DNA of 64,000 nt from Streptomyces colonosanans (GTDB taxonomy: Bacteria; Actinomycetota; Actinomycetes; Streptomycetales; Streptomycetaceae). The stretch covers positions 1 through 64,000 of the forward strand of contig NZ_MLYP01000060.1 in assembly GCF_001866645.1 (NCBI RefSeq). Direction: 5' to 3'. The stretch's first letter is position 1; the number at the start of each line of letters is the position of its first letter. Shown here piece after piece: positions 61,997-64,000 of the stretch. Both the position numbers and the translations under genes were made by a program. The notes under the pieces are model-generated. The model did no database searches, was not told the origin of the DNA, and worked only from the letters and a program-made list of their open reading frames with translations.

Positions 61997-62554
61997 ATGC
62001 AGTCAAGCAATGGTCGTTCCCGTGGCTGCGGGGATGGGCCTGAGAGTTCGGTGGAGAAGCAGGAAGGCTGCGACCCGGCCCGCGCGGGCGTAGAGGCAGC
62101 CGGACAGCCGCTGTACGGCGATCCCTGGTACGACGCGCTCGCCTCCGGATGGGGCGAGGTGGACGGGACGGGCGCTCCCGCTCCCGTCGTGCCGCCCGCG
62201 AGCCGGGAGCGTACCGGTGGGGCGTCCGAGGTCTATCTGGAGGTGCAGCGCAGCGAGGCTTTCCAGGAGGTACGCAGCCGGTACCGGAGGTTCGTGATTC
62301 CAGCTCTGGTGTTGTTCCTCACCTGGTACGTGGGCTACGTGGTGACCGCGCAGACGGCACCCGGGCTGATGGCGAGACCGGTGGCGGGCTCGGTGAACGT
62401 GGCGATGGTTGCCGGGATCGGGCAGTTCCTGACGACGTTCCTGCTCACCTGGGCGTACGCGAGGCACGCTCGGCTGCGCAGGGATCGAGCCGCTCTCGAT
62501 CTGCGCTGGGACACCCAGGAGTTGACGCGCAGACTCAGAGGTGCAGAGCGGTGA
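61997..62554 (+). CDS. DUF485 membrane protein (YjcH-like)
   Basis: 185 residues. Residues after about 75 form the DUF485 domain with two transmembrane helices (FVIPALVLFLTWYVGYVVTA and VAGIGQFLTTFLLTWAYA). It typically pairs with an ActP-type symporter, which follows with a GTGA overlap. The start is uncertain: TTG 61991, ATG 61997 or GTG 62051, since no clear ribosome site is seen. Confidence 0.85.
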   Translation: MQSSNGRSRGCGDGPESSVEKQEGCDPARAGVEAAGQPLYGDPWYDALASGWGEVDGTGAPAPVVPPASRERTGGASEVYLEVQRSEAFQEVRSRYRRFVIPALVLFLTWYVGYVVTAQTAPGLMARPVAGSVNVAMVAGIGQFLTTFLLTWAYARHARLRRDRAALDLRWDTQELTRRLRGAER

Positions 62555-64000
62555 CCGGGCATCATCAGACTCTGGCGCTACTGCTGTTCAGCGTGTTCGT
62601 CGCGATCACGCTGGGGATCACGACATGGGTGAGCCGCAATCGGCACGGGTCGGCGGAGGAGTTCTACGCGGGCGGGCGGCTTTTCTCGCCGATGGAGAAT
62701 GGTTTTGCCATCGCGGGCGACTACACGTCGGCGGCCTCGTTTCTGGGCGTCACAGGCCTCATCGCGCTCTTCGGGTACGACGGGCTGCTCTATGTGGTGG
62801 GCTTCCTCGTCGCCTGGCTCGTGGTGCTCTTCTTTGTCGCCGAACTGGTCCGCAACTGCGGACGGTTCACGCTCGCGGACGTCGTCGTGGTGCGCATGAG
62901 CGAGCGACCGGTACGTATCGCGGCCGGAACGTCCTCGGTGACCGTTTCCGTGCTCTACCTGGTGGCGCAGATGGTCGGCGCGGGCAGCTTGGTATCGCTG
63001 CTGCTCGGGGGCACGAGCGGGGCAGCGCGCGCCTGGGCCGTGATCGTTGTCGGCGCGCTGATGGTGATTTATGTGTCCCTCGGGGGGATGCGGGCCACCA
63101 CCTGGATCCAGATCGTGAAGGCAGTCCTGCTGCTCAGCGGTTCGATCGCGCTGACCGTGCTCGTCCTGCTGCGATTCCACGGGGACATCGACGCGTTGCT
63201 GCGGACGGCGGCCGAGCGCAGCGGGCACGGTGAGGCGTTCCTCGCGCCCGGCCTGAAGTACGGCGGGGACTGGACCTCCCGGGCCGACTTCATCAGTCTG
63301 GGCCTGGCGCTGGTGCTGGGCACGGCCGGGTTGCCGCACATCCTGTCCCGCTTCTACACCGTGCCGACCGCGCGGGCTGCACGCCGCTCGGTCGTCTGGG
63401 CGGTCGGGCTCATCGGCGGCTTCTACCTGATGGCGATCGTGCTGGGATTCGGTGCGGCCGCCGTCCTCGGACCGGACGCCGTGCGGAAGTCGAACGCGGC
63501 CGGGAACACGGCGGTGCCGCTGCTCGCACTGAACCTCGGCGGCGGGGCCGACTCCGCTGGGGGCACGGTGCTGTTCGCCGTGGTCGCCGCGGTCGCCTTC
63601 GCCACGATCCTCGCGGTCGTCGCCGGGATCACCCTCGCCTCCTCGGCCGCGGTGGCTCACGACCTGTACCCGTCGCTGCGGCGCCGTCGTGCCGAGCCAC
63701 GCGGCGAGGTGGCCGTGGCGCGGGTCGCCGCCGTCGGTATCGGCGTGGTCGCGATCACGCTCGGGCTGCTGGCCCGCAACCTCAACGCGGCCTTCCTGGT
63801 GGGGCTCGCCTTCGCGGTCTCCGCGTCCGCGAACCTTCCCGTGCTGATGTACTCGCTGTTCTGGCGCGGCTTCACCACCCGTGGGGCCGTGTGGGCGGTA
63901 TACGGCGGCCTCGTGCCCGCCCTCGGGCTCGTTCTGCTGTCCCCGGTGGTCTCGGGGAGCCCCGACTCGCTGTTCCCGGCGGTCGACTTCCAGTACTTCC
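62551..64000 (+). CDS. Sodium/solute symporter (ActP-type cation/acetate symporter), 3' end outside window
   Basis: GTG 62551 overlaps the DUF485 stop. The visible ~483 residues show SSS-family features: SRNRHGSAEEFYAGGRLFSP, NGFAIAGDYTSAASFLG, LRMPRFYTVPTAR-type LPHILSRFYTV and about 11 helices. Predicted uptake of acetate or other short monocarboxylates with Na+. Runs off the right edge. Confidence 0.9.
   Translation, partial: MTGHHQTLALLLFSVFVAITLGITTWVSRNRHGSAEEFYAGGRLFSPMENGFAIAGDYTSAASFLGVTGLIALFGYDGLLYVVGFLVAWLVVLFFVAELVRNCGRFTLADVVVVRMSERPVRIAAGTSSVTVSVLYLVAQMVGAGSLVSLLLGGTSGAARAWAVIVVGALMVIYVSLGGMRATTWIQIVKAVLLLSGSIALTVLVLLRFHGDIDALLRTAAERSGHGEAFLAPGLKYGGDWTSRADFISLGLALVLGTAGLPHILSRFYTVPTARAARRSVVWAVGLIGGFYLMAIVLGFGAAAVLGPDAVRKSNAAGNTAVPLLALNLGGGADSAGGTVLFAVVAAVAFATILAVVAGITLASSAAVAHDLYPSLRRRRAEPRGEVAVARVAAVGIGVVAITLGLLARNLNAAFLVGLAFAVSASANLPVLMYSLFWRGFTTRGAVWAVYGGLVPALGLVLLSPVVSGSPDSLFPAVDFQYF

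Overview
The window looks like chromosomal DNA from a Streptomyces (very high GC, GTG/TTG starts, GGAGG ribosome binding sites, WhiH and HrdB homologues, NrdR/LexA/class II ribonucleotide reductase block). Gene order from the lone response regulator and miaB through to the parE-type topoisomerase matches, from memory, the S. coelicolor SCO5785-SCO5829 core region. Nearly all of the window is ordinary chromosome core. The exceptions are an accessory insert at about 17.7-23.4 kb and a few lineage-specific details.

Layout. 1-3.4 kb: an LCP cell-wall ligase cut by the window edge, a TatA-like protein, a cation:proton antiporter with its TrkA-C regulatory subunit, and a small hypothetical gene. 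3.4-16.4 kb: an orphan NarL-type response regulator, tRNA modification (miaB, miaA), lysine/peptidoglycan precursor synthesis (dapF), a RelA/SpoT homologue, a secreted M1 peptidase and hflX. Small conserved genes and a 272-bp MITE-like element are interspersed. 16.4-17.6 kb: a lipoprotein serine protease.

17.7-19.3 kb is a degraded patch. It holds a C-terminal fragment of narI (nitrate reductase gamma chain), a 44-codon N-terminal stub of a radical SAM enzyme, an intact flavin-binding PPOX-family gene, two palindromes resembling DevR/OsdR dormancy boxes and a 2 x 47-bp tandem repeat. I read it as the remains of an anaerobic/dormancy gene cluster. 19.4-23.3 kb is an apparently intact module: an MFS transporter with a coupled 35-codon leader ORF, a divergent ArsR-rhodanese fusion regulator, a second MFS transporter and a TusA-like sulfur carrier. 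This suggests handling of reactive sulfur or a metalloid, but the substrate is unknown.

23.4-27.9 kb: three genes of an NRPS-independent siderophore pathway (aminotransferase, IucA/IucC synthetase, acyltransferase), without the decarboxylase, monooxygenase or export genes. 28-35.1 kb: DinG-type helicase, lexA with its own SOS box, and nrdR-nrdJ behind a pair of NrdR boxes. 35.2-42.2 kb: TerD, a YdbC-like protein, a histidine phosphatase, an ADP-ribosylglycohydrolase, a DHA2 efflux pump with a divergent TetR repressor and two palindromic operators, and rnhB. 42.5-52.5 kb: a RecQ helicase fused to a phosphoribosyltransferase-like domain, a DUF4192 protein, a debranching-enzyme-like protein lacking catalytic motifs, an NrtR-like Nudix regulator and a degenerate ABC transporter fused to its membrane domain. 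52.6-59.6 kb: whiH, hrdB, a secreted trypsin, a small zinc protein and the parE-type gene. 59.8-64 kb: a two-component system preceded by a coupled micro-ORF, then a DUF485 protein and an ActP-type symporter running off the window.

No rRNA, tRNA, CRISPR array, prophage or transposase gene was seen. The features most worth following up are the dormancy-cluster relic, the ArsR-rhodanese/MFS/TusA module with its leader ORF, the partial siderophore locus, the RecQ-phosphoribosyltransferase fusion and the MITE that supplies a stop codon.
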